This document shows, in pieces, positions 46,418 to 56,824 of a stretch of DNA of 64,000 nt. The DNA is from Azonexaceae bacterium (GTDB lineage: Bacteria > Pseudomonadota > Gammaproteobacteria > Burkholderiales > Rhodocyclaceae). Made by a program: the position numbers and the translations under genes. Location: positions 62,001-126,000 of the forward strand of contig JAAXVL010000006.1 of NCBI GenBank assembly GCA_013335535.1, written 5' to 3'. Under the pieces are notes generated by a model. The model did not search any database. It was not told the DNA's origin and saw only the letters and a list, made by a program, of their open reading frames with translations. The stretch's first letter is position 1. Each line of letters opens with the position of its first letter.

Positions 46418-47044
46418 TCAGTCCAGACCAAAGAGAGCCAGCGGGCCACGGCCTGCCCGGACCAGCTCAGGCGCGGCGCCAGTCAGATCGATGACCGTCG
46501 TCGGCTCTGTACCACAGGGGCCACAGTCGAGAATCAGCTCCAATTGATCCTCGAGCCGATCCTGAATTTCCCAGCCTTCGGTCAGCGGAAGTTCGTCACC
46601 CGGTAACTGCAGGGTCGTCGTCAGCAGCGGCTCGTTGAGTTCTTCTAGCAGGGCCAGCGCAACCGGATGATCCGGCACGCGCAGCCCGATAGTCTTGCGC
46701 TTCGGGTGCATGACACGGCGTGGCAACTCTTTCGAACCTTCGAGAATGAAGGTGTAGCTGCCCGGCGTCGCCGCCTTGAGCAAGCGGTACTGGGCGTTAT
46801 CGACACGCGCAAAATGAGCGATTTCGGACAGGTCGCGGACCATCAGCGTGAGGTGATGACGCTCGTCCATCTGGCGAATCAGGCGAATGCGATCAAGCGC
46901 TTCCTTGTCGCCGAGATGGCAACCGAGGGCGTAGCAGGAGTCGGTCGGCAAAGCGACGATCGCCCCTTTGCGAATGAAGTCGACCGCCTGGACGAGCAGG
47001 CGCTGCTGCGGAGATTCGGGATGAATATTGACGACGCGAGCCAT
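46418..47044 (-). CDS. YciO/Sua5 family threonylcarbamoyl-AMP synthase-like protein
   Basis: This is a 208-residue Sua5/YciO/YrdC-domain protein: FIRKGAIVALPTDSCYALGC, KEALDRIRLIRQMDERHHLTLM and CGTEPTTVIDLTG. It resembles YciO more than TsaC by its length and N-terminus, so involvement in tRNA t6A is likely but not certain. It is two bases after the PHP phosphatase stop and one base before the M50 gene. Confidence 0.88.
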   Translation of the reverse strand: MARVVNIHPESPQQRLLVQAVDFIRKGAIVALPTDSCYALGCHLGDKEALDRIRLIRQMDERHHLTLMVRDLSEIAHFARVDNAQYRLLKAATPGSYTFILEGSKELPRRVMHPKRKTIGLRVPDHPVALALLEELNEPLLTTTLQLPGDELPLTEGWEIQDRLEDQLELILDCGPCGTEPTTVIDLTGAAPELVRAGRGPLALFGLD

Positions 47045-47046
47045 GC

Positions 47047-47922
47047 TCAGACCACCAGACGCCAGATCGGCTTGAGATCTTCTGGCAGTTGCGGAAGCTT
47101 GCCGAGATCAACATAACTTTCGTCCGGTCCGTGAAAATCGGAGCCGCGCGACGCGTGAAACGCGTAGTGACGGGCCAGACGGGCAAAATGCATGACATGG
47201 TCGGGCGAATGGCTGCCGCAGGTCACCTCGATGCCCTGCCCGCCGGCATCCTTGAAATCATCGAGGAAGCGACGCATGTCAGCGCCCGACATCTTGTAGC
47301 GGGCCGGGTGCGCAACAACAGCCACGCCACCGGCACCATTGATCCACCTGACGGCTTCTTCCAGTGTCGCCCAACGGTGATCGACGTAGCCAGGCTTGCC
47401 TGGCGTCAGGTAATGCTGGAATACGCCCTGCACGTCACGCGCAATGCCGATCGACACAAGATAGCGGGCGAAATGGGCGCGGGAAATCAGGCTCGGATTG
47501 GTCACGAAGCACAGCGCGCCTTCATAGACGCCGGGGATGCCGATGGCGGCGAGCGCGTCGCCCATCCGCCTGGCGCGTTCAATACGCCCCACTCGCAGTT
47601 CGTCTAAACCACCACTCAGTGAAGGGTTGGCCGGATCGAAACCCAGACCAACGACATGAATCGGCACGCCGCGCCATTCGATGGAAATTTCGACACCATT
47701 GACAAAACCCATTCCTGCTTCTTCGGCTGCCGCCCTCGCTTCGGTCAGGCCACCAAGATCGTCGTGATCGGTCAGCGCCCAGAGATCGACGCCATTCCCC
47801 GCCGCACGACCGGCCACAACGCGAGGCGGCAGAAAGCCGTCGGAAACGATGGAGTGGCTATGAAAATCGAAATTGGCAGGTGTCACGGGTAAGCAATTGA
47901 AGGCAAACGAAGAGTTTAGCAC
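47047..47922 (-). CDS. PHP-domain 3',5'-nucleotide phosphatase / RNase AM-like (YciV)
   Basis: PHP metal-binding motifs are present: DFHSHSIVSDGFLPP, LTDHDDLGGL, GVEISIEW, VVAHPARYK and GSDFHGPDE. Proteins of this kind remove 5'-phosphates from nucleoside 3',5'-bisphosphates and short RNAs. The GTG at 47922 has GGAG eight bases upstream; a GTG at 47886 starting directly at the PHP core is an alternative. It diverges from the glycine riboswitch transcript. Confidence 0.88.
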   Translation of the reverse strand: MLNSSFAFNCLPVTPANFDFHSHSIVSDGFLPPRVVAGRAAGNGVDLWALTDHDDLGGLTEARAAAEEAGMGFVNGVEISIEWRGVPIHVVGLGFDPANPSLSGGLDELRVGRIERARRMGDALAAIGIPGVYEGALCFVTNPSLISRAHFARYLVSIGIARDVQGVFQHYLTPGKPGYVDHRWATLEEAVRWINGAGGVAVVAHPARYKMSGADMRRFLDDFKDAGGQGIEVTCGSHSPDHVMHFARLARHYAFHASRGSDFHGPDESYVDLGKLPQLPEDLKPIWRLVV

Positions 47923-47963
47923 GAAGGCGGCTCCGGCCCGAGGCCCTTGTGCAGTGCAGCAGG

Positions 47964-47992
47964 TTGATCAGACCGCGGCATCCCGTTATAGT
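47964..47992 (+). promoter_or_regulatory. Promoter of the glycine-riboswitch/gcvTHP transcript
   Basis: TTGATC and TATAGT are separated by exactly 17 bases, a good sigma-70 pair. The first base of the riboswitch follows about 7-10 bases downstream. Confidence 0.7.
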
Positions 47993-47999
47993 GCCACCC

Positions 48000-48208
48000 G
48001 TTCCGTGGGAGAGCGCAGATCCGTCTGCCGCCGAAGGCGCAAAACCACCCGAAAACGCTCAGGCAAAAGGACCGCGGAACACGGCGCAAGCCAAAAAACT
48101 CTGGAGAGCGATGGCGGCGATTGCCGGCATCCACCGATGGGGCAAATCTCTCAGGTATCGAGGACAGAGGGGTGAAACGAAAGGCCATTCTTTCGTTTCA
48201 CCCTTTTT
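48000..48208 (+). promoter_or_regulatory. Tandem glycine riboswitch with terminator
   Basis: Two aptamers of the glycine class follow each other: the first at about 48003-48090 (GTGGGAGAGCGCAG...GCCGAAGG...CTCAGGCAAAAGGACC) and the second at about 48100-48168 (CTGGAGAGCGATGG...GCAAATCTCTCAGGT...GGACAGAGGG). A perfect 14-base stem (48170-48183 with 48190-48203) followed by TTTTT is the expression-platform terminator. Glycine binding is expected to prevent termination and turn on gcvT, as in known family members. Confidence 0.93.
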
Positions 48209-48252
48209 CCGTTTCTAGAACCGACGTTAACAAACGATCGTAAAGGATTGAT

Positions 48253-49344
48253 ATGCTGAAGAAAACGGTTTTGAATGCCGCTCACCGCGCGATGAATGCC
48301 CGGATGGTCGATTTCGGTGGTTGGGACATGCCGGTCAACTACGGTTCGCAGATCGAGGAGCACAATGCGGTCCGCAACAACTGCGGCATGTTCGACGTTT
48401 CGCACATGTGCCCGGTCGATGTTGTTGGCGCCGATTGCCGCGTTTTCCTCTCCCGCCTCGTCGCCAACGATGTGGCCAAGCTCAAGGTGTCCGGCAAGGC
48501 GCTTTACGCCGCGATGCTCAATGACGCCGGCGGCGTCATCGACGACCTGATCATCTATTTCCTGACTGACACGCGCTTCCGCATCGTCGTCAATGCCGGC
48601 ACGGCAGAGAAGGATCTGGCCTGGATGCAGGCCAAGGTCGCCGAATGGAAGCTGGACGTGACCATCACCCAGCGCCGCGACGGCGCCAATAACCTCGGCA
48701 TCATCGCCGTGCAGGGCCCGAATGCCCGCGCCAAGGTTTGGGAAGTCCTGCCGCAGAGCAAGGCCGCGACCGAAGGCTTGAAGGCTTTCTTCGCAGCCGA
48801 AGTCGATCAATATTTCATCGCCAGCACCGGTTACACCGGCGAAGACGGCTACGAAATCATGCTGCCAGCCGGTGAAGCCGAAGCGCTGTGGAACAAGCTC
48901 AACGCCGCCGGCGTCGCGCCCTGCGGCCTGGGTGCCCGCGACACGCTGCGCCTGGAGGCCGGCATGAATCTCTACGGTCAGGACATGGACGAGACGGTGT
49001 CGCCACTCGACGCCGGTCTGGCGTGGACCGTATCGCTCAATACCGAGCGCGATTTTGTCGGCAAGGCAGCACTGCTCGCCAACGGCCAGCAGAAGCAGTT
49101 CCTCGGCCTCATCCTGCTCGACAAGGGCGTGCTGCGCGGCCACCAAAAAGTCATGACGGCGCAGGGCGACGGTGAAATCACCTCCGGTTCATTCTCGCCG
49201 ACGCTGCAGCAGTCCATCGCCCTCGCCCGCCTGCCGCTCGGCGTGCAGATTGGTGACGAAGTTGAAGTCGACATTCGCGGCAAGGCGCTCAAGGCCAAGG
49301 TTACGAAACCCGTATTCGCCCGCAACGGCAAAGCAGTCATCTAA
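48253..49344 (+). CDS. gcvT: Glycine cleavage system aminomethyltransferase (T protein)
   Basis: The 363 residues include [30 protein letters not shown] and [14 protein letters not shown], with the C-terminal beta-barrel end. It releases ammonia and moves the methylene group to tetrahydrofolate. It is the first gene of gcvT-gcvH-gcvP behind the glycine riboswitch. Confidence 0.97.
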   Translation: MLKKTVLNAAHRAMNARMVDFGGWDMPVNYGSQIEEHNAVRNNCGMFDVSHMCPVDVVGADCRVFLSRLVANDVAKLKVSGKALYAAMLNDAGGVIDDLIIYFLTDTRFRIVVNAGTAEKDLAWMQAKVAEWKLDVTITQRRDGANNLGIIAVQGPNARAKVWEVLPQSKAATEGLKAFFAAEVDQYFIASTGYTGEDGYEIMLPAGEAEALWNKLNAAGVAPCGLGARDTLRLEAGMNLYGQDMDETVSPLDAGLAWTVSLNTERDFVGKAALLANGQQKQFLGLILLDKGVLRGHQKVMTAQGDGEITSGSFSPTLQQSIALARLPLGVQIGDEVEVDIRGKALKAKVTKPVFARNGKAVI

Positions 49345-49367
49345 TTCAACCCATTCAGGAGAAACCC

Positions 49368-49754
49368 ATGTCAAAAGTCCTCGCCAACCTCAAGTACGCT
49401 GCCTCCCACGAATGGATGCTGCTCAACGCTGACGGCTCCGTCACCGTCGGCATCACCGACCACGCTCAGGAAGCCCTCGGCGACCTCGTTTTCGTCGAAC
49501 TGCCGGAAGTCGGCGCCCATTTCGATGCAGAAAAGGAAATTGCCGTCGTTGAATCGGTCAAGGCTGCGGCTGACGTCTACGCGCCGATCTCCGGCACTGT
49601 CACCGAAGTCAACCAGGCCGCCGCCGATGCACCGGAATCGGTCAATCAGGATGCCTACGCCGCATGGCTGTTCAAGATGACCCCGGACAACGTCGCCGAC
49701 CTCGACAAGATGCTCGACGCCGCTGCCTACCAGGCCGTTGCTGACGCCGCCTGA
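49368..49754 (+). CDS. gcvH: Glycine cleavage system H protein
   Basis: The 128-residue lipoyl carrier has the lipoyl Lys in [14 protein letters not shown], preceded by [11 protein letters not shown]. It shuttles the aminomethyl arm between P, T and L proteins. AGGAG lies 8 bases before its ATG. Confidence 0.97.
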   Translation: MSKVLANLKYAASHEWMLLNADGSVTVGITDHAQEALGDLVFVELPEVGAHFDAEKEIAVVESVKAAADVYAPISGTVTEVNQAAADAPESVNQDAYAAWLFKMTPDNVADLDKMLDAAAYQAVADAA

Positions 49755-49778
49755 TAGCCGCCACAAACGCTTGATCCG

Positions 49779-49843
49779 TTGTTCCCGCGCCGGCGGGAAC
49801 CCAGAGGATGCGCCTGGACTCCCGCCTGCGCGGGGGTGACGAT
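49779..49843. repeat. REP-like palindromic element between gcvH and gcvP
   Basis: Two GC-rich hairpins are adjacent: GTTCCCGC...GCGGGAAC (perfect 8-base arms at 49781-49800) and CCCGC...GCGGG around 49821-49833, ending GGTGACGA. This layout (cccgc-ctgcg-cggg with gtgacg) is a familiar dispersed repeat in betaproteobacterial chromosomes. It may lower gcvP expression relative to gcvH or protect the 3' end of gcvH mRNA (inference). Confidence 0.7.
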
Positions 49844-49874
49844 GCGCCAGTTTTGCCTGATTGCAAGGACAACC

Positions 49875-52781
49875 ATGCCGTTGAATCTTCCCCTTTCCGC
49901 CCTTGAGCAGCACGACGAGTTCATCGGCCGCCACATCGGCCCCTGTGCTACCGAAATGGCCGCCATGCTCGCCGCCATCGGCGCCGACAGCCTCGAACAA
50001 CTGATCGACCAGACCGTTCCCGCCGCCATCCGCCTGCCGGCCGATCTGCCGCTGCCCGCCCCGCGTCGCGAACACGAAGCCCTGGCCGACCTCAAGGCCA
50101 TCGCCAGCAAGAATGTCGTCAACAAGTCCTGCATCGGCATGGGCTATTACGACACGCTGACGCCCAAGGTCATCATCCGCAATGTGCTCGAAAATCCGGG
50201 CTGGTACACTGCCTACACCCCCTACCAGGCTGAAATCGCTCAGGGCCGCCTCGAAGCACTCATGAATTTCCAGCAGATGGTCGTCGACCTGACCGGCCTG
50301 GAAATCGCCAACGCCTCACTGCTCGACGAAGCCACCGCCGCGGCCGAAGCCATGACCATGGCGCGCCGCGTCTCCAAATCAAAATCGAACCGTTTCCTGG
50401 TTGATGCCAACTGCTTTCCGCAGACCATCGACGTCGTGAAGACCCGCGCCGGCTATTTCGGCTTCGAACTGGTCATTGCCACGGTCAACCCGGAAAATGC
50501 CGCAAAAATCGAAAGTGAAGATTTCTTCGGCGCCCTGCTCCAGTACCCGGGCGACAACGGCGAAGTCCGCGATCTGACCGCCACCATCGCCGGCCTCAAG
50601 GCCAAGGGCACCACCGTTGCCGTCGCCTCCGACCTCATGGCTCTCGTCCTGCTCAAGTCGCCTGGCGCCATGGGTGCCGACATTGCGCTTGGCTCCAGCC
50701 AGCGCTTCGGCATCCCGATGGGCTTCGGCGGCCCGCACGCCGCTTTCTTCGCTACCCGCGAAGCCTACGTCCGCTCCATGCCGGGCCGCATTATCGGCCT
50801 GTCCAAGGATGCCCGCGGCAAGACCGCATACCGCATGGCGCTGCAAACGCGCGAACAACACATCCGCCGCGAAAAGGCCAACTCCAACATCTGCACCTCG
50901 CAGGTGTTGCTCGCCAACATGGCCGGCATGTACGCCGTCTATCACGGCGCTGAAGGCCTGCGCACCATCGCCGGCCGCATTCACCGGCTGACCGCCATCC
51001 TCGCCGAAGGTCTCAAGCGCGCCGGCGTCAGCCTGCTCACCAAGCAGTTCTACGACACTGTGCATCTCGACCTCGGCGCTCGCGCTGAAACGGTCTATCA
51101 CGACGCCCTGGCCGCTGGTTACAACCTGCGCCGCGTCTCGGCAGGCGTGCTCGGTGTTTCCTTCGACGAAACGACGACGCGCAACGATGTCGCCACGCTG
51201 TTCAAGCTGATCACCCAGGTCACGCTCGACATGGACGTCATCGACGCCCAGGTCGCTGCTGCCGACTCGGCCCTGCCCGATGCGCTGATCCGCAACGATG
51301 CCGTGCTCCAGCACCCGGTGTTCAACACGCACCACACCGAACACGAAATGCTGCGCTACCTCAAGTCGCTGCAGAACAAGGATTTGGCGCTCGACCACTC
51401 GATGATCTCGCTCGGCTCCTGCACCATGAAGCTCAACGCGACCAGCGAGATGATCCCGGTCACCTGGCCGGAATTCGGCGGCCTGCATCCCTTCGCCCCG
51501 CGCGATCAGGCGGTCGGCTACCTGGAAATGATCGCCGGCCTGACCGAGTGGCTGAAGACCGTGACCGGCTTCGACGCCATCTGCATGCAGCCGAATTCCG
51601 GCGCTCAGGGCGAATATGCCGGCCTGGTTGCCATCGACCGCTATCACGCCAGCCGCGGCGAGGAACACCGCAACGTCTGCCTGATCCCCAAGTCGGCCCA
51701 CGGTACCAATCCGGCGACCGCCCAGATGGCCAACATGAAGGTCGTCGTCGTCGATTGCGACGAGAACGGCAACGTCGATGTCGCCGACCTCAAGGCCAAG
51801 GCCGAAGCCCACAAGGACGACCTGGCCTGCCTGATGATCACCTACCCGTCTACGCACGGCGTGTTCGAGGAAGCGGTCCGCGAGATCTGCGCCATCGTTC
51901 ATGCCAACGGCGGCCAGGTGTACATGGACGGCGCCAACCTCAATGCCCAGGTCGGCCTGACCTCGCCCGGCTTCATCGGCGCCGACGTCAGCCACATGAA
52001 CCTGCACAAGACCTTCGCCATCCCGCACGGTGGCGGCGGACCGGGTATGGGCCCGATCGGCCTCAAGGCGCATCTAGCCCCGTTCATGGCCGACCACGCC
52101 GTCCAGCCGACAGGCGACGCCGGCCGCGTCAATGCTGGCCAGGGTGCGGTCTCCGCCGCCCCGTTCGGCTCGGCCTCGATCCTGACCATTTCGTGGATGT
52201 ACCTCGCCATGCTAGGTGGCGCCGGCGTCAAGAAGGCGACGCAGGTCGCCATCCTCAACGCCAACTACGTCGCCAGGCAGCTCAACGCGCACTATCCCGT
52301 GCTCTACGTCGGCAAGAACGGCCGCGTCGCTCACGAGTGCATCCTCGACATCCGCCCGATCAAGGCCGCCACCGGCATCGCCGAGATCGACATCGCCAAG
52401 CGCCTGATGGACTACGGTTTCCACGCGCCGACGGTGTCCTTCCCGGTCGCCGGCACGATCATGGTTGAGCCGACGGAATCCGAGTCGAAGGCCGAACTGG
52501 ACCGTTTCATTGCGGCGCTGGTCAGCATTCGTGAGGAAATCCGCCAGATCGAGAACGGCGTGTGGACGGCCGACAACAATCCGCTCAAGAATGCCCCGCA
52601 TTCGCAGGCGGACGTCATCGATGGTGAATGGAAGCATCCGTACAGCCGCGAACAGGCGGTTTTCCCGCTGCCATGGGTGGCGGCCAACAAGTTCTGGCCG
52701 AGCGTCAATCGTATCGACGATGTGTACGGCGACCGCAATCTGAACTGTGCCTGCCCGCCGATGGAAGCGTACGCCGACTGA
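49875..52781 (+). CDS. gcvP: Glycine dehydrogenase (decarboxylating), P protein
   Basis: The 968-residue PLP enzyme is a fused alpha-beta type. N-terminal [17 protein letters not shown] and [13 protein letters not shown] Lys in [18 protein letters not shown]. It decarboxylates glycine and hands the aminomethyl group to GcvH. ATG at 49875 is chosen, with AAGGA upstream and alignment to homologues; a frame open further upstream runs through the REP-like element and is not part of the protein. Confidence 0.97.
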   Translation: MPLNLPLSALEQHDEFIGRHIGPCATEMAAMLAAIGADSLEQLIDQTVPAAIRLPADLPLPAPRREHEALADLKAIASKNVVNKSCIGMGYYDTLTPKVIIRNVLENPGWYTAYTPYQAEIAQGRLEALMNFQQMVVDLTGLEIANASLLDEATAAAEAMTMARRVSKSKSNRFLVDANCFPQTIDVVKTRAGYFGFELVIATVNPENAAKIESEDFFGALLQYPGDNGEVRDLTATIAGLKAKGTTVAVASDLMALVLLKSPGAMGADIALGSSQRFGIPMGFGGPHAAFFATREAYVRSMPGRIIGLSKDARGKTAYRMALQTREQHIRREKANSNICTSQVLLANMAGMYAVYHGAEGLRTIAGRIHRLTAILAEGLKRAGVSLLTKQFYDTVHLDLGARAETVYHDALAAGYNLRRVSAGVLGVSFDETTTRNDVATLFKLITQVTLDMDVIDAQVAAADSALPDALIRNDAVLQHPVFNTHHTEHEMLRYLKSLQNKDLALDHSMISLGSCTMKLNATSEMIPVTWPEFGGLHPFAPRDQAVGYLEMIAGLTEWLKTVTGFDAICMQPNSGAQGEYAGLVAIDRYHASRGEEHRNVCLIPKSAHGTNPATAQMANMKVVVVDCDENGNVDVADLKAKAEAHKDDLACLMITYPSTHGVFEEAVREICAIVHANGGQVYMDGANLNAQVGLTSPGFIGADVSHMNLHKTFAIPHGGGGPGMGPIGLKAHLAPFMADHAVQPTGDAGRVNAGQGAVSAAPFGSASILTISWMYLAMLGGAGVKKATQVAILNANYVARQLNAHYPVLYVGKNGRVAHECILDIRPIKAATGIAEIDIAKRLMDYGFHAPTVSFPVAGTIMVEPTESESKAELDRFIAALVSIREEIRQIENGVWTADNNPLKNAPHSQADVIDGEWKHPYSREQAVFPLPWVAANKFWPSVNRIDDVYGDRNLNCACPPMEAYAD

Positions 52782-53323
52782 TGGCCGTCGATCTCTCTGC
52801 CATCGCCAAGTGGCCCAACGTCCCCGCCTGTTACGACTGGTTGTCGCTCGACCGGCGGGGCGACTGGCGATTGCAGGGAGAACGCGTGACACACCGCGGC
52901 CTGATCGAGTTCATCAACCGGCAGTATGGTTGTGACGAATCAGGCTGCTGGTTTCTGCAGAACGGCCCGCAACGGGTTTTCGTTGCGCTGGCCTACACGC
53001 CCTGGGTGTTCCGCCGCGACGGCGATGCCTTCGTCAGCCATACCGGCGAAGCCGCCGGTCAAATCAAGGCCATTTACCTCGATGAGGAAGGCAGTATCCT
53101 GCTCGAAACGAGTCTGGGCATCGGCCTGCTCGACGATCGCGATCTGGCGCAATTTCTCGCCGAATGCCATGACAGCGATGCCCGGCCGGCGAGCGACGAC
53201 GCTCTGGCCAGCCTGATGGAAACCGGTATCGGCGATATCCGCTGGCAGAACCTGCCGCTCCAGTCGATTGCCACGGTGAACACGAAAAAACGCTTTAATT
53301 TCAATCCGCGCCCGCAGCCCTGA
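52781..53323 (+). CDS. Conserved protein of unknown function after gcvP (180 aa)
   Basis: This is a cytoplasmic protein without recognised domain: N-terminal LSAIAKWPNVPACYDWLSLDRRGDWRLQ, then CWFLQNGPQRVFVALAYTPWVFRRDG. Its ATG shares one base with the gcvP stop (TGATG), so translation is coupled. It is likely one of the DUF proteins encoded beside gcvP in Rhodocyclales and relatives; no function is claimed. Confidence 0.75.
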   Translation: MAVDLSAIAKWPNVPACYDWLSLDRRGDWRLQGERVTHRGLIEFINRQYGCDESGCWFLQNGPQRVFVALAYTPWVFRRDGDAFVSHTGEAAGQIKAIYLDEEGSILLETSLGIGLLDDRDLAQFLAECHDSDARPASDDALASLMETGIGDIRWQNLPLQSIATVNTKKRFNFNPRPQP

Positions 53324-53332
53324 GCTGGCCAC

Positions 53333-54340
53333 CTACTCGATCCCGTAAGCGGCTTTCCAATCGCAAATCTCCGGCAAGGCATCTGCCACGTCGTCGAGCA
53401 ATGCCGCATTGGCCTGCAACAGCAGCTTACGTTGCCGAGCGTTGAGCTTGCTCGGAAATACCGGCTCCAGTTCGACCACCAGATCACCCGCGTGATTCTT
53501 GCCACGCCCCGGATAGCCCTTGCCAACCAGCCGCAACAGCCGGCGTTCGGCCGCGCCGGCTTCGAGCGAATGACAGATCACGCCGGCCAGCGAGGGCAAA
53601 TCGATATCGCCACCGGCCATCATGGCCAGCGCACTGACCGGCATCCGGAAATGCAGGTCGCGACCGCGCAACTGAAACAGCGGATGCGAGCCAAGCACAA
53701 TCGTCAGGAAAAGATCGCCAGCCTGCAAATCATCCTTGCCCGGCTCGCCCTGCCCGACCAGGCGCAATTCGTCGCCCGGCAACATGCCATGCGGCACACG
53801 GATTTCCAGGCTGACCCCAGCCAGCTCCCGGCCACTGCCCCCACAATCCTTGCAAATACGCTCGGTGAAGAGCCCTCGCCCAGCACACGCCTCGCAACGC
53901 ACAAGATTGCGCTGAGCGTCATGCACCCGGCCACTGCCATGACAGGCGCCGCAAAAGCGCGTTCTGGTCATGCCATGCTCGCCGGTGCCTTCGCAGGTCA
54001 GGCAGGCGTTGCCACGGGCGTAGTGAATGGTCTTGCGGCAGCCGGCGGCAGCCTCTTCCAGACTGATTTCAAGATTGAGCCGAATATCATCCGCCCTTGC
54101 CACGCCTTCATCGGGCGCGGCCTGGGGCGCTTCATCCGCTTCGCCATCCTCGGCATCGGCTGCCAGCAACTGCTCGTAAGCCGCGTTGATCTGCTTGAAA
54201 CGCTCCGTCGCCTGCGGATGATCGCTTCGATCAGGATGCCAGCGCATGGCCAGCCGCCGATAGGCGCGCTTCAGCTCGGCCGGCGCGACACCGGGCGAAA
54301 CACCGAGAATTTCATGGGGATCGGAATTCATTGACTGCAT
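53333..54340 (-). CDS. DnaJ-like co-chaperone with full zinc-finger domain (335 aa)
   Basis: The J domain contains the HPD motif in RLAMRWHPDRSDH. A Cys-rich domain with four CxxCxGxG-type units (CLTCEGTG, CGACHGSG, CEACAGRG, CKDCGGSG) and the C-terminal substrate-binding domains follow, without the Gly/Phe-rich linker of canonical DnaJ. It probably stimulates DnaK for particular clients and is likely a second DnaJ paralogue, since the dnaK-dnaJ operon is not nearby. It is convergent with the gcvP-side gene. Confidence 0.85.
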   Translation of the reverse strand: MQSMNSDPHEILGVSPGVAPAELKRAYRRLAMRWHPDRSDHPQATERFKQINAAYEQLLAADAEDGEADEAPQAAPDEGVARADDIRLNLEISLEEAAAGCRKTIHYARGNACLTCEGTGEHGMTRTRFCGACHGSGRVHDAQRNLVRCEACAGRGLFTERICKDCGGSGRELAGVSLEIRVPHGMLPGDELRLVGQGEPGKDDLQAGDLFLTIVLGSHPLFQLRGRDLHFRMPVSALAMMAGGDIDLPSLAGVICHSLEAGAAERRLLRLVGKGYPGRGKNHAGDLVVELEPVFPSKLNARQRKLLLQANAALLDDVADALPEICDWKAAYGIE

Positions 54341-54514
54341 TCACCAGGCAAGCCCCTCAACAACGCAGTACGGCCGATGCGCATGGGGTCAAAAACCGGT
54401 GCCTGATTGCCATTCTTGGGATACGGAAGGCGCCAATTATAAAAGACCTCACCGCCATTCCGCCGACCGGACGAAAATACCGTCCCAAACAGCCATCGGA
54501 AGCTGAACAAGCTT

Positions 54515-55228
54515 TCAATAACGGCCTGAATTGATCAGGCGATACGGCGCCAGGTCGTCCGCAGCGAGACGAACTCCATCGGTATAAAGGGTCGGCATCG
54601 GTGCATCCGGCATCAGTTCCTTCCGATACGAGCGAAGAATTCCCTGAACATAGCCCTGCGTCTCCGGATACGGTGGAATCTTGTTGCCGAAGCGACTCAC
54701 CGCCCCTTCACCCGCATTGTAGGCAGCCAGGGCCAACGGCACATTGTCGAAACGATCGAGCAAATGCCGAAGATAAGTCGTGCCGGCCAGGAGATTGCGT
54801 TCCGGCACATCGAGATCGTTGATCCCGAAACGCCTCCCGGTCGCCGGCATGACCTGCATCAGGCCAACGGCCCCCTTTGGCGACAATGCATCAGGACGAT
54901 AGGCAGACTCGGCACGGATGACGGCATGAACCAGCGCCGGATCAAGCCCTTTCGCATTGGCATGGCGATCGATCATTGCAGACAGCGCCGACCCTTTTTT
55001 CTGCGGTGCCAGCGTTTCGGTCGCCGCTTCCGCATTCAGCCGATAATCTGCCCGCTGAATCTCCAGGCGAAACGGGCTTGGTGCAACCGGCCGTTTGTCC
55101 AGGCGCAGAGTTGCGCGCGAACTGTCGCGACGCGCAACTGCCTCAGCAGAATGGCCCAGCACAGGAACAAGCAGGCCCAGCACCACCAAAGCGTGTACAC
55201 CCCTTTTCGCGCAAGCCGAAAAGATCAT
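54515..55228 (-). CDS. Lytic transglycosylase (237 aa)
   Basis: An N-terminal signal (ALVVLGLLVPVLGHSAEA) is followed by a soluble lytic transglycosylase domain with catalytic Glu in VIRAESAYRPDALSP, then GLMQVMPATGRRFG and AYNAGEGAVSRFGNKIPPYPETQGYV. It acts on peptidoglycan in the periplasm. ATG at 55228 has AGGCAGGG upstream and lies in the spacer after the sugar transferase stop; a longer frame to 55390 would overlap that gene and is rejected. Confidence 0.87.
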   Translation of the reverse strand: MIFSACAKRGVHALVVLGLLVPVLGHSAEAVARRDSSRATLRLDKRPVAPSPFRLEIQRADYRLNAEAATETLAPQKKGSALSAMIDRHANAKGLDPALVHAVIRAESAYRPDALSPKGAVGLMQVMPATGRRFGINDLDVPERNLLAGTTYLRHLLDRFDNVPLALAAYNAGEGAVSRFGNKIPPYPETQGYVQGILRSYRKELMPDAPMPTLYTDGVRLAADDLAPYRLINSGRY

Positions 55229-55238
55229 CGGCCCTGCC

Positions 55239-56672
55239 TCAGTAGGCGCTCGCGTCCTTGAAAACCAGCAGGACGGTGCGGAAAATGATGTAAAGATCGA
55301 GATGCAATGACCAGTTGCGCAGGTATTCGAGATCGTAGTCGATACGCGCCTGCATCTTGTCCAGCGTCTCGGTTTCGCCACGGTAGCCATTGACCTGAGC
55401 CCAGCCGGTGATACCCGGCTTGACCTTATGGCGAACCATGTATCCCTTGATCAGCTTGCGATACATCTCATTGTGCGCAACGGCATGCGGCCGAGGGCCG
55501 ACAATACTCATGCGCCCCTGCAGAACGTTCACGAACTGCGGCAACTCGTCGAGCGAAGTCCGCCGAAGAATGCCACCAATACGCGTCACGCGGGCATCGC
55601 CCTTGCGCGCCTGGGGAACATTCGGACCATCTTCACAGACGCTCATCGAGCGGAACTTATAGACCATGATCTCCTCGCCATCGAGACCATAACGCCGTTG
55701 CTTGAAAATGATCGGCCCCGGCGAACTGAGCTTGACCAGACAAGCCACCACGAGCAGGACAGGCGAGATCAGGATCAGAATCAGGATGGAGAGAACGATG
55801 TCGCTCAAACGCTTGACGATACCGTTCAGGCCGGAAAATGGCGAATCGCACACGGCAACCACCGGCATCCGGCCAACCGCGTCCATGCGCGCCTGGATCA
55901 GGTCCGTCACGAAGATGTCCGGTACGAAATAAACCGACGCCGTCGTATCATTAAGCGACTCGAGCAGCGAAAGAATCCGTGGTTGCGTTGCCATCGGCAA
56001 GGCAAGGTAGATCAGATCGATCTTGTTGGCCTTGACGTACTCGGCAACGTCGGAAAAGCGACCGATCAGGCGGCTATTACCCATATCCAGCCGCTCGATG
56101 TCGCGATCATCGAAGTAGCCGTTCAGCTTGATGCCCTGCATCGGATGAGCATCGATTTCGCTTGCCAGATGACGGCCCAATTCGTTGCAGCCAACCACAA
56201 CAGCCCGCTTCGGAAAGCCGTTTGCGGCAAGCACTGCGGGCATCGTGACGCGAAACAGGAAATGGCCAGCCAATTGCGCAGTCGGGGCCATCCACAGCCA
56301 GTTAAACAGGACCTCTTCAGGGAAAAGCGTGTAGAGCCCTGTCGCCAGGCCGAAAAAAATCAGCAGCGCAGCCATGCCCAGCCAGCTAATAAGAACTTCG
56401 CGGACACTGCCTCGCACCGTTTCCTGAATCAGGCTTTTTCCCGGGAAGGTCAGTGAAAAAACGAGCACGCCGAGCACAGCATAGCGAGCGTATTCATCGT
56501 CGCGAAACCACAGCATCAAGCCAAAAAGCGTGGCGAGCACCGTAACGGGATCAACCAGCGACTCAAAAAGTCGAAATAAAGCCCCGCCAACCCGTTCCAT
56601 ACCCAGAAAAGGGCGATTCGATGCGACGCCACCGAAGCGCGAGGAGGACAAAATGTTCATGGTATTAAACAA
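55239..56672 (-). CDS. Undecaprenyl-phosphate sugar phosphotransferase, WcaJ-like
   Basis: The 477 residues have four N-terminal membrane helices, a Rossmann-like central region (KRAVVVGCNELGRHLASEI), a fifth helix (SILILILISPVLLVVACLV) and a catalytic domain with KQRRYGLDGEEIMVYKFRS, SLDELPQF and IVGPRPHA. Family pattern is undecaprenyl-phosphate glucose phosphotransferase. It is a second initiating transferase, besides the one at 18371, so two polysaccharides are made. MNILSS at 56660 is an alternative start. Confidence 0.9.
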   Translation of the reverse strand: MFNTMNILSSSRFGGVASNRPFLGMERVGGALFRLFESLVDPVTVLATLFGLMLWFRDDEYARYAVLGVLVFSLTFPGKSLIQETVRGSVREVLISWLGMAALLIFFGLATGLYTLFPEEVLFNWLWMAPTAQLAGHFLFRVTMPAVLAANGFPKRAVVVGCNELGRHLASEIDAHPMQGIKLNGYFDDRDIERLDMGNSRLIGRFSDVAEYVKANKIDLIYLALPMATQPRILSLLESLNDTTASVYFVPDIFVTDLIQARMDAVGRMPVVAVCDSPFSGLNGIVKRLSDIVLSILILILISPVLLVVACLVKLSSPGPIIFKQRRYGLDGEEIMVYKFRSMSVCEDGPNVPQARKGDARVTRIGGILRRTSLDELPQFVNVLQGRMSIVGPRPHAVAHNEMYRKLIKGYMVRHKVKPGITGWAQVNGYRGETETLDKMQARIDYDLEYLRNWSLHLDLYIIFRTVLLVFKDASAY

Positions 56673-56678
56673 TACTTA

Positions 56679-56707
56679 TTGAATATTTAACAATGGCAAA
56701 TTGTATA
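56679..56707 (+). promoter_or_regulatory. Putative epsA promoter
   Basis: TTGAAT and TGTATA are separated by 17 bases, 118 bases upstream of the epsA ATG in an AT-rich divergent gap of 152 bases between the WcaJ-like gene and epsA. This is the only reasonable sigma-70 pair seen there for the plus strand. Confidence 0.35.
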
Positions 56708-56824
56708 CCAAATGCAACACGATGCCGCACCGCAGCATTTCAATTATTCGTGAAATATTCGACATCGGAAAAAAAAGACTAACGTAATAATGCCGACTCA
56801 AAACAACGGATACGTGAGAGTCAT

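Noticed and set aside
50379-52073. Minus-strand frame of 564 codons opposite gcvP
   Set aside because: Shadow of gcvP in a high-GC codon-biased region; rich in Val, Gly, Asp and His without any domain.
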